The position numbers and the translations under genes are program-made. From contig NZ_JAHYBZ010000011.1 of the NCBI RefSeq assembly GCF_019430885.1, positions 1-64,000 of the forward strand: a DNA stretch of 64,000 nucleotides. Direction: 5' to 3'. The notes beneath the pieces were generated by a model. That model saw only the letters and a list, made by a program, of their open reading frames with translations. It was not told where the DNA came from and did not search any database. This document shows, in pieces, positions 33,788-41,713 of the stretch (within the stretch, counting starts at the first letter, position 1; every line of letters starts with the position of its first letter). The stretch is from Roseomonas alba (GTDB lineage Bacteria > Pseudomonadota > Alphaproteobacteria > Acetobacterales > Acetobacteraceae).

Positions 33788-33954
33788 GCGATGGCGGCTT
33801 CACGGCCTTCCTCGACAGCGCCTACGGCATCTCTGGTCTCAGCGCGGGCCTCATCGCCGGGCAATTCGGCTACGCGGCGGTCTACCTGTTCAGCGCCGCC
33901 TGCGCGCTGGTTGGTGCGGCGGTGGTCCTCGCCGCGCGCCGAGCCCGATCCTGA
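33788..33954 (+). pseudogene. MFS transporter, C-terminal fragment
   Basis: The frame reads GFTAFLDSAYGISGLSAGLIAG then QFGYAAVYLFSAACALVGAAVVLAARRA and stops at 33954. This is the typical last two transmembrane helices of an MFS protein. It is fused directly to the end of the LysR remnant, marking a deletion that removed most of both genes. Confidence 0.6.
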
Positions 33955-33973
33955 CGCACGGGAGACCATCATC

Positions 33974-34515
33974 ATGCCACGCATCGTCATCTGCGGCTCG
34001 TCCACCGGGCTCGGCCCGATGGCCGCCGAATTGCTGGTCGGGCCGGGGCCCCGGGTCGTGCTGCACGGCCCACAGCGCCCGACGCACGGAGGATGCACGC
34101 GCAGCCCTGCAGCAGGCTGAAGCCGTGGTCATCGGCGATGTGGAGACCACCCGCCGGCACGAAGGAGGTCGCCGCGCAGGCCAATGTGCTCGGCCGCTTC
34201 GACGCGGTGATCCACAACGCTGTCGGCTATCGCGAGGCCCTGCGCGTCACGACAGATGGCCTGCCGCATGTCTTCGCCATCAACACGCCGCCGGCCTATA
34301 TTCTGACGGCGCTGATGGAGTGGCCGAAGCGGCGCTGGTACGGATCGGCGGTCTATGCCGAAAGCAAGCTGCACGACGCCATGCTGGCCTCCGCCGTCGC
34401 GCGGCGCTGGCCGGAGGTAGTGTCCAGCGCGCTCGAACCCGGTTGGGTACCGACCCGGATGGGCGGACCTGGTGCTCCGGACGACATGGACCAGGCGCAT
34501 CATGCGCAAGCCTAG
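33974..34515 (+). pseudogene. Short-chain dehydrogenase/reductase, frameshifted
   Basis: The start MPRIVICGSSTGLGPMAAELLV carries the SDR glycine motif. After frameshifts between about 34070 and 34150 the frame from about 34150 gives VLGRFDAVIHNAVGYREALR, VFAINTPPAYILTALM, then SAVYAESKLHDAMLASAVARRWP (Tyr and Lys of the YxxxK motif: Y-A-E-S-K) and SALEPGWVPTRMGG. The order is that of one SDR gene broken by small indels. Confidence 0.72.
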
Positions 34516-34547
34516 CTGGCGGGGCGGAGCCGAATGGCCGCCGGCGC

Positions 34548-34781
34548 ATCTCCCCGCTTCTGAGGTGGCGGCTTCGTCGGGCGGAAACGTATGTCGATGA
34601 GAATATCAGCGAACGCATCACTTTTGGTGATCTCGCTGGCGTTGGCGGGTTGAGCGAGTTGCATTTCGCCGCGCAGTTCAAGCGCCCCACCGGGCAGCGG
34701 CCGGTCTTGCGGGAGGCGATCGTGGCCTTGGCGCGATCCCGCGCTGGTAATCGGAAAGCCCGCCAGCCGCTGCCGCGATAG
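34548..34781 (+). pseudogene. AraC-family regulator, DNA-binding fragment
   Basis: The frame reads LLRWRLRRAETYVDENISER then ITFGDLAGVGGLSELHFAAQFKRPTGQRP, the first helix-turn-helix of an AraC domain, and then loses similarity (VLREAIVALARSRAG). The N-terminal domain and second HTH are missing. A similar AraC fragment lies at about 47.9-48.4 kb. Confidence 0.6.
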
Positions 34782-34813
34782 GAAGGGCGATGTGGGGAGG
34801 AGCCCGGACAGCC

Positions 34814-35605
34814 ATGATCGGTCACGCAGACAGCATAGTGCTTCTTCCGAAGGGCCACGCCGGGCAGTGCTGCCCGGTCGCCGAGGAAGTGCCTGTGGCC
34901 CTGACCTACAACGGCGTGTCCCACGCGGTGATGATGGCCACGCCGCAGGATCTCGAGGACCTCGCCCTCGGCTTCTCTCTGACGGAAGGCCTCATCGCGG
35001 GCAGCCACGAAATGCTGGATATCGAGGTGACGCCAGCTTGCCGCGGCATGGTCGTGGCGATGACCGTCACCCATGAGCGCTTCGCCGCGCTGCTGTCGCG
35101 GCGGCGGAACCTGGTCGGGCGGACCGGCTGCGGCCTGTGCGGCGTCGAAAGCCTAGACCAGATCCGGCTTGGCGGCGACGCGGTCGGGGCGGGCCCGATC
35201 CTTCCCGGCGATGCGATCCGCCGCGCCATGGCGGCACTGCCGGGCCGGCAATTGCTGCGCAACAGCGACCATGCCGTGCACGCCGCGGCCTGGGCATCGG
35301 CCCGTGGCGACATTCTGCTGCTGCGCGAGGATGTCGGCCGGCACAATGCGCTCGACAAGCTGATCGGCGCCATGGCCGCCGAAGGATGGGATGCCGCGGA
35401 AGGCTTCGCGCTCATTACCAGCCGCTGCAGCTACGAGATGGTGCAGAAGGCCGTGACCGCCGGCATCGGCGTGCTCATCGCCATGTCGGCGCCGACGCAG
35501 CTGGCGCTGGATGTGGCGACGGAGGCAGGGGTGACGCTGGCGGCCTGGGCGCGCGGCGACCGCTGGACGCTCTGCACGCATCCCCATCGCGTCTTGCCGG
35601 CGTAG
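34814..35605 (+). CDS. fdhD: FdhD sulfurtransferase for formate dehydrogenase maturation
   Basis: The 263-residue protein delivers sulfur from a cysteine desulfurase to the molybdenum cofactor of formate-dehydrogenase-type enzymes. Visible are the conserved cysteine pair GRTGCGLCGVES and the motifs LALGFSLTEGLI, HAAAWASARGDILLLREDVGRHNALDKLIG and LITSRCSYEMVQKA. The start at 34814 gives family length; ATG 34790 adds eight codons. A cysteine desulfurase gene is convergent 7 bp away and an FdhF/YdeP-type molybdoenzyme lies 6 kb downstream, its likely client. Confidence 0.93.
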   Translation: MIGHADSIVLLPKGHAGQCCPVAEEVPVALTYNGVSHAVMMATPQDLEDLALGFSLTEGLIAGSHEMLDIEVTPACRGMVVAMTVTHERFAALLSRRRNLVGRTGCGLCGVESLDQIRLGGDAVGAGPILPGDAIRRAMAALPGRQLLRNSDHAVHAAAWASARGDILLLREDVGRHNALDKLIGAMAAEGWDAAEGFALITSRCSYEMVQKAVTAGIGVLIAMSAPTQLALDVATEAGVTLAAWARGDRWTLCTHPHRVLPA

Positions 35606-35612
35606 CGGCCAC

Positions 35613-36788
35613 TCATCGGCGGAGCAGCGGCGCCGCCCGCAGGATGGCGGCGGCGGCGCGATCCACCTCGGCCTCGGTAGTGAAGCGGCCGAGACCGAAG
35701 CGCAGGCCACCCAGCGCCTCCTCCTCCGTCATTCCAATTGCCCGCAGCACGGGAGATGGATGCAGCACGGCGGAGCCGCAGGCCGAGCCGGAAGAGATCG
35801 CGACGTCGTCGCGGAGCAGATGGATCAGGTCCCGCGCCACCAGCCCCGGCCAGCCGATATTGAGGCTCCCCGACAGCCGGAAACGCGTCCCGCCATGCAC
35901 CCGCAAGCCCGGCAGCGCGGCCAGGCGATCGAGTAGCCGGTCGCGCAGCATGGCGAGGCGCAGAGACTCTTCGGGCATCGCCGCCTGCGCAATTGCCGCC
36001 GCGGCGCCAAAGCCTACGATCAGCGGTACGGGCAGCGTGCCGGGCCGAAAGCCGTGTTCTTGCCCGCCGCCAAAGAGGATGGGACGAAGGTGCCGTCGCG
36101 CCGGACGGGTCACGACGAGCGCCCCGACACCCTTCGGGCCATGGAACTTGTGCGCGGAGAGGCTCAGGAAGTCGGCCCCCAGCGCGGGCATCGAGACCGG
36201 GATGCGCCCGACCGCCTGCGTGGCATCGACATGGAACAGGATTCCATGTTGCCGCGCCAGGATGCCGATCTCGGCCAGCGGCTGGATGGTGCCGATCTCG
36301 TGGTTCGCGAGGGAGATCGAGATCAGGCCGGTGCCGGGACGGATCGCCGCCGCGACCTGCGCCGGATCGATGCGGCCCTCGCGATCGACGGGAAGGATGC
36401 TGACAGGGTCGCCGCGGCGTTCGCGCTCCGCAGCGCAGGCAACGATGGAAGCGTGTTCGATGCCGGTCGTGATCACGTGCGGCCCTGCGGCATCGGCACT
36501 GCCCATCAGGGCGAGGTTATTCGCTTCGGTCGCGCCCGACGTAAAGACGACCTCGGCAGGCCGCGCGCCGATCAGGGCGGCGACCTTGGACCGTGCTGCC
36601 TCCACCGCTTCCTGCGCACGCCAGCCATGCCGATGCTCGGCCGAGCCGGCATTGCCGAAGAAGGTGTCGAGGTAAGGCAACATGGCTTCCCGCACGCGAG
36701 GATCGAGCGGCGTCGTCGCGTGGTGGTCTAGATAGATCGGCATGTGCGTCGCGGTGGTGTCCGGTCCGGCCTGCCATCCTGCATTCAT
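35613..36788 (-). CDS. Cysteine desulfurase (NifS/IscS-like)
   Basis: I start at 36788 (MNAGWQAGPDTTATHMPIYLDHHATTP) because GGAGG lies 6 bp before it; MPIYLDHHATTPLD at 36743 is also possible. The 391-residue PLP enzyme shows VFTSGATEANNLAL, GIEHASIV, the Schiff-base lysine in LSAHKFHGPKGVG and the active cysteine in ISSGSACGSAVLHPS. It mobilises sulfur from cysteine. Its convergent neighbour is FdhD, whose sulfur donor is an enzyme of this kind, so it may be a dedicated donor. Confidence 0.9.
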   Translation of the reverse strand: MNAGWQAGPDTTATHMPIYLDHHATTPLDPRVREAMLPYLDTFFGNAGSAEHRHGWRAQEAVEAARSKVAALIGARPAEVVFTSGATEANNLALMGSADAAGPHVITTGIEHASIVACAAERERRGDPVSILPVDREGRIDPAQVAAAIRPGTGLISISLANHEIGTIQPLAEIGILARQHGILFHVDATQAVGRIPVSMPALGADFLSLSAHKFHGPKGVGALVVTRPARRHLRPILFGGGQEHGFRPGTLPVPLIVGFGAAAAIAQAAMPEESLRLAMLRDRLLDRLAALPGLRVHGGTRFRLSGSLNIGWPGLVARDLIHLLRDDVAISSGSACGSAVLHPSPVLRAIGMTEEEALGGLRFGLGRFTTEAEVDRAAAAILRAAPLLRR

Positions 36789-37102
36789 GCCATCCTCCGC
36801 TTGTTGTCGGCCATGTCGGCGGCCGGCCGCGAGCAACCGATCAATGCGTGGCGGGAGTGGTCGGCATGGTGATACTGTCACCCATTGTACAGATATGCCT
36901 TCCTTGCGGTGATACCGCCCGGTGCCCGATATTCAGAGCACCCCAACGCGCAATCGGCCACTATTGTTGTCGATGCACCACGCCGTTGGCTTCCCGCGCC
37001 TCATGGTTCCTTGCCATTCCTCACGGCAATGCCGCGGACGTCTGGCGCCTTCCCAGCCACCCTGGGCGTGCAGCATCCGGCGCCAGGATGCGAAGCATTG
37101 CT
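36789..37102. other. Gap without a recognised gene
   Basis: This stretch lies between the cysteine desulfurase start and the end of a convergent-orientation response regulator gene. The open frames in it have no family resemblance. It probably contains the desulfurase promoter; TTGTACAGATAT near 36886-36897 is the only promoter-like stretch I see. Confidence 0.4.
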
Positions 37103-37498
37103 TCACGCGCCGCGCGGTCGCGCTGCCTTTTCATCGACCAAAGCGTGCATGAGCTGAAGTTCGATGGTGTCTCCATCAACGGGCTTGTCGAGATAGGCCC
37201 GGGCGCCGGCCTGCATGACCTGACGACGGATAACCTCGGTGGGAAAGGCGGTCAGGAAGATGATCGGGATCGAGCGGCCCGATTCCACCAGCACCGCCTG
37301 AAGCTCCGGCCCGGTCATGCCCGGCATCTGCACGTCCAGGATGAGGCAGGCGGGTTGGGGCTGCGCATCGTCACCGAGAAACTCTCTCGCCGAACCATAG
37401 CAACGCACGGCATAGCCCAGCGACCGCAACAGGCTCGATAGCGCACCCTGCACGGCCTCGTCATCATCGATGACAGCCACCAGGGGAACAGGATTCAT
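37103..37498 (-). CDS. Single-domain response regulator (CheY-like receiver)
   Basis: The start at 37498 (MNPVPLVAVIDDDEAVQGALSSL) gives 131 residues that are just a receiver domain: acidic pair IDDDE, phosphoacceptor Asp in LILDVQMPGMTG, Thr in FLTAFPTE and Lys in YLDKPVDG. It has no DNA-binding output domain. It lies next to a broken sensor kinase and FixJ-like regulator on the same strand, so it may have been a phosphate-shuttle partner of that system. Confidence 0.83.
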   Translation of the reverse strand: MNPVPLVAVIDDDEAVQGALSSLLRSLGYAVRCYGSAREFLGDDAQPQPACLILDVQMPGMTGPELQAVLVESGRSIPIIFLTAFPTEVIRRQVMQAGARAYLDKPVDGDTIELQLMHALVDEKAARPRGA

Positions 37499-37611
37499 CC
37501 GGATCACACTTCCGCGCCGCATCATGAGGGGCAGCGTCCGATGCGCGGCGTGACTGCTCATGCCATGGCGCCAGCGAGCCTGGAACTATACGGAGGTTTA
37601 CAGGACGCTTG

Positions 37612-38214
37612 TCAGGGGTGCGGCAGGCCGAGCGCCTCGGCCTGCCGCACCAGATCGGCGAGCGAGCGTGCCTGCGTCTTCCGCATGGCATTGCCGCTAT
37701 GGATCTTCACGGTGATGTCGCTGAGCCCGAGAATGCCCGCGACCTGCTTGTTCATCAGCCCAGCGACGACATGGATCATCACGTCGCGCTCTCGCGGCGA
37801 CTAGGTATCATAGCGGCCGCGGAGATGATCCTCTGCCTGCGCCTCGTGACGCCGAAGCCGGCCCCGCGCGATTGCGGCCGTGGCGACGTCCAGCAGGTCC
37901 GGGTCAAGGAAGGGCTTGGCGAGCAAATCCACGGCGCCCGCGTTCATGGCGCGGGCGCTTATCGGGATGTCGCCATGGCCGGTCATGAAGACGATGGGCA
38001 AAGCAATGCCAATGCGAGCGAGCTCGGCCTGGAGGTCGAGGCCGCTGATTCCCGGCAGCCGGACATCGAGGATGATGCGGCCGGGCAGGTCCGGCAGAGC
38101 CATTGCGAGGAGTTTGACTGACCAGCCATGAAGCCGGGTCGCGAAGCCGACTGAGCGGAACAGGTTGTCAAGCGATTCACGCACCATCGTATCGTCGTCG
38201 ACGATGCTAACCAT
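37612..38214 (-). pseudogene. FixJ-type response regulator with an amber codon before the HTH
   Basis: The frame from 38214 reads MVSIVDDDTMVRESLDNLF, LPGRIILDVRLPGISGLDL (phosphoacceptor Asp), VFMTGHGDIPISARAMNAGAVDLLAKPF, then RGRYDT followed by TAG at 37801-37803 and SPRERDVMIHVVAGLMNKQV, LGLSDITVKIHSGNAMRKTQ up to the stop at 37612. The full 200 codons are otherwise continuous, so a single nonsense codon separates receiver and LuxR-type HTH. The last codons contain a perfect 15-bp stem (37618-37632 with 37636-37650). Confidence 0.82.
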
Positions 38215-38249
38215 CGTCTCCGGCGCCGGCTTCTGCGGCGGCGCGCCGC

Positions 38250-39574
38250 CCTGGACCGAACGCATCATGCCGCCACAGCCATCCATGATGGCCGCCGGCA
38301 GGCATAGGGTGAACGTGCTGCCCTCGCCCAGGCGGCTCTCGACGGAAGGCCCACGGCCATGTGCCTCGGCAGTGGCACGGCAGATCGCGAGCCCATGCCC
38401 ATTCCTTCCTCGCTCGTCGCGAAGAACGGCTCGAAGAGCCGTTGTTGGTCTTCCGGCGCGATGCCGGGACCTGTATCGCTGACCGTGATCAGGACGCGGT
38501 CGGGGCCATCGCGGCGCGCGGCGATGCGCAAGCGCCGAGACGCCGACTGTTCGGCCATGGCCTGGCTCGCATTGACCATCAGGTTCACGGGGATCTGCTG
38601 GAGCCGGAGGCGGTCGCCACCCAGCGCCGGCAACTCGGCGGCGATCTGACTGGCGCGACGGCCCCAACCGACGATGCGCCCAATCGACTGCTCGACTTCC
38701 GCTAGGTCGGGCAGGTCGCGACGCAACCAGCGCAGGCCGGTTTCGCCACTGGTGACGACCGCTGTCAGGGGCTGGTTCACCTCATGCGCGATGGAGACCG
38801 ATCGTTCGCGAAGCGTCGCCGCACGCGTGGCACGGGCGAACTCTGCCTGAGCGTGGAGCAGCGCGTGCTGCGCCTGTCGGCGTTCGGCGATGTCTACGAC
38901 GGAGATCAGCACGGTGCCCTCGGGTCCGTCGGGCGGCAGGAAGGTGACGGTGAACAGCGCGGGGAAGGGGCTCCCGTCCGTTCGATGGATCTCTGCTTCC
39001 GCCTCAAAGAAGGCGTCGCCTCGTAACCAGGCGTCGAGCGCATCAAAGGAGACACGGTCGCTTGCCATCAGCAGGTTGCTTGCTGCGGTCGTGCCGCGGT
39101 GAAGCATGGTCAACATGACGGGATGGACGTCGACGGTGCGGCACAGAGCGCGCAAGCACCCGATGGCGGGCGGGCTGCGCTTGGCGGATGGCACAGGCTC
39201 TACGCTCAGCGCCTTGCGGATAGCGCGCTAATCCTGCTCCACGACGCCGGTGCGGCTGGAGTCGAACATGCGGCATCGCGGCGTTCGCTGCGTGACAGAG
39301 CATCGGCAGCGGCCTGACTTTGCAGCACCAGCGGCGCAGCGATGGCAACGGCAAAGAGGCTGACGGAGGCCGGGAGGGTCGATGAGCCGATATGCCGAAG
39401 CCCAAGCATGTCGACATGGACGATCATGGTCGGCGGGATTGCCCCGCTGGTGGCGATAAGGATATCGCGCCGCCGCCCCCAGCGCCCGGCGATCAGCATG
39501 ACCACGACGTAGAGAACCACCACTGCGCCGTCGATTGGCGTGAGGATGTCCACCAAACAGATGGCGAGGGCCAA
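38250..39574 (-). pseudogene. Membrane PAS histidine kinase, frameshifted
   Basis: Upstream (to 39574) a frame reads VDILTPIDGAVVVLYVVVML and two further hydrophobic stretches. After a shift near 39235 a PAS-like section (LMASDRVSFDALDAWLRG, ISVVDIAERRQAQHALL), the HisKA box SIAHEVNQPLTAVVTSGET and the ATPase region VNLMVNASQAMAEQ and ITVSDTGPGIAPEDQQRLFEPFF follow. A second shift near 38400 moves the last part (GLAICRATAEAHG, GEGSTFTLCLPA) to the frame of the downstream regulator. It was the partner kinase of the FixJ-like gene. Confidence 0.8.
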
Positions 39575-39888
39575 CAGGCCGGCAAGGAACCGCAGGGAAA
39601 CAGGCGCGACGTGCTATCGCGGCCGGGCAGTTCCAGTGTCCTGTGCTCGCTCGCGGTACCGCTACCCCGCATGCTCGGGATGCCCGCCATCCCTGCCGCT
39701 TCGGACCATGCCCCGCCGAAGGGATGGTTGGAACTATACTCAGGCTTGCGTGGCGCGCCCGTTTCAGGCGCTGCGATGTCATGGCTTCAAGAAAGATCCG
39801 CTGCTGCGGGGTGAAAGACCGCGCGACGGGAGGAATGCCTCAATGGCGAACAGGCAGCGCCCTGCTTCCGTGGTCAGATGAGGTCCCA
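39575..39888. other. Gap without a recognised gene
   Basis: The stretch separates the kinase remnant from the cupin remnant. Its open frames on both strands look like noise of GC-rich DNA. It probably holds the divergent promoters of both. Confidence 0.4.
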
Positions 39889-41001
39889 ATGGCGTCTTCG
39901 ATCAGCCGCCGTAGCCTTGCCGGGACTGCCGGCGCGACACTCGCCGTCCCGGCTGCCGCCAGCGACTTCGGCAATCCGGACCGCCCGTCGGAGGGTGCGG
40001 TCAATGCCTCGCCCCAGGCGCTGAGCGATCCCGGGCCGCAGGCCCCGACGATCGCGCGGCAATTCCCCTTCGCCTTCTCCCCACCCGCGACGGATATCGG
40101 GGGGATGCCGCCCTTCTGGAGTTCTTTCAACATCGCGCATCGCCGCATCCAGGACGGCGGCGGGGCGCGCCAAGTAACGCAGGAGGGCTTCCTCCTCTCC
40201 TCAGCCATCACCGGAGTGAACATGCGTCTTGCCGCCGGCGGCATCCGGGAACTGCATTGGCACCCGGCGGCCGAATGGGCCTACATGACGACAGGGCGCT
40301 GCCGCATCACCGTCATGGACACCAAGGGCCGCGCCTATGTGCAGGATGTCGGCATCGGTGACCTCTGGTACTTCCCCGCCGGCACGCCGCCTTCGCTTCA
40401 GGGCCCCGGTCCCGATGGCAGCGAATTCCTCATCGCCTTCGCCGATGGATCGCAGCCCGAATACAATACGCTGCTGTTAAGCGACTGGCTGGCCCATGCG
40501 TCGCCCGAGATCCTCGCCACGAATTGCGGCGTGCCCGCGGACACCTTCCGCGAGATTCCGCTGAGCGACCTGTGGATCTTCCAGGGCACCGAACCGAGCC
40601 CGCTCGCCGCCGATCAGGCGGCGGTGCGAGCCGGTAGCACGCCACCCGAGCCTTTCGCCTTCTCGCTCGCTGTGCGGCCACCGCTGAAGGAGACGCGGAG
40701 CGGATCGCTGCGGCTCGCCGATAGTTCGATCTTCAAGGCATCGAACACCATCGCCGCGACGCTGGAGACCATCAGGCCCCGCGGTGTTGGCGTAGTGCCG
40801 CGCGCAAGCGGCCACTACGTGCAGAACACCGGCGATACGGACCTGGTCTTCGTCACGATCTTCCGAACCGCGGAATACCAGAAGGTTTCGCTGATCGACT
40901 GGCTGAAGCGCACCGCCGGCGCTGGTCGCACAGCATCTCAGCATGGATCCCGACATCCTCGCGCGGCTGGCGTCCGACGATCCGGGCGTCGCGCCGCGAT
41001 A
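39889..41001 (+). pseudogene. Oxalate decarboxylase-like bicupin, decayed
   Basis: From ATG 39889 the product begins MASSISRRSLAGTAGATLAVP, a Tat-like leader. Cupin 1 has GIRELHWHPAAEWAYMTTG, but the second-motif histidine is lost (YFPAGTPPSLQG where PHS is expected). In cupin 2 about 40 residues with the RELHWHP metal motif are deleted in frame: TLETIRPRG runs directly into VGVVPRASGHYVQNTGDTDLVF. A frameshift near 40912 follows; the restored frame gives APPALVAQHLSMDPDILARL and stops at 40999-41001. No complete Mn site is left. Confidence 0.78.
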
Positions 41002-41128
41002 GCCGACGGGCGGCGGCCGCGAGGCGCATCAGACCAATGTATGAGCGCACCACGCCTTCCTCTGATTCACCGGATTGCCGGGGCTCCTTACCGTCTCCCC
41101 CAGTTGAGCCCCGGAAAAGGAGATCGTG

Positions 41129-41647
41129 ATGGCCGGCACCACTCTCACCACCCGCCGCAAGGCACCACTGCGGACGCCGACGGATCTGGGCGCGAACGCC
41201 ACCGCTGACATATCCGCGGCGCTGACCGGCGTGCTGGCGGACATGTTCGCCCTCTACCTCAAGACCAAGAACTTCCACTGGCATCTCTCCGGCCCGCATT
41301 TCCGGGACTACCACCTGATGCTGGACGAGCAGGGCGACCAGATCTTCGCCACCACCGACGCGCTCGCCGAGCGCGCGCGCAAGGTCGGGGGCACGACGTT
41401 GCGCTCTATCGGTCACATCGCGCGCCTGCAGCGCCTGGCGGACAACGACGCGGACTACGTCACGCCCGAGGACATGCTGGCGGAGCTGGCGGAAGACAAT
41501 CGCCGCGTGATCGGATTCCTGCGCGCCGCGCATGTGGTCTGTGAGGATCACAACGACGTCGCCTCGACGAGCCTGATCGAGGTTTGGATCGACGAGGCCG
41601 AGCGCCGCGCCTGGTTCCTCTTCGAGTGCACCCGTGCGGCGGACTGA
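41129..41647 (+). CDS. dps: Dps/ferritin-like DNA-protection protein
   Basis: The 172-residue product starts at ATG 41129 after AAAAGGAGA. It has the Dps ferroxidase signature KTKNFHWHLSGPHFRDYHLMLDEQGDQIFATTDALAERARKVGG (residues about 49-92, readable in parts), with the His and Asp/Glu iron ligands, and a C-terminal helix DVASTSLIEVWIDEAERRAWFL. Dps dodecamers oxidise and store iron with peroxide and shield DNA. It precedes the molybdoenzyme/cytochrome bd genes, a stress-related setting. Confidence 0.92.
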   Translation: MAGTTLTTRRKAPLRTPTDLGANATADISAALTGVLADMFALYLKTKNFHWHLSGPHFRDYHLMLDEQGDQIFATTDALAERARKVGGTTLRSIGHIARLQRLADNDADYVTPEDMLAELAEDNRRVIGFLRAAHVVCEDHNDVASTSLIEVWIDEAERRAWFLFECTRAAD

Positions 41648-41713
41648 CGTCCTGACGTGCCTCCGGGGCCTGTGCGCCCCGTCATGAAACTTGCTTCACC
41701 GCTGGAGGGCAGC

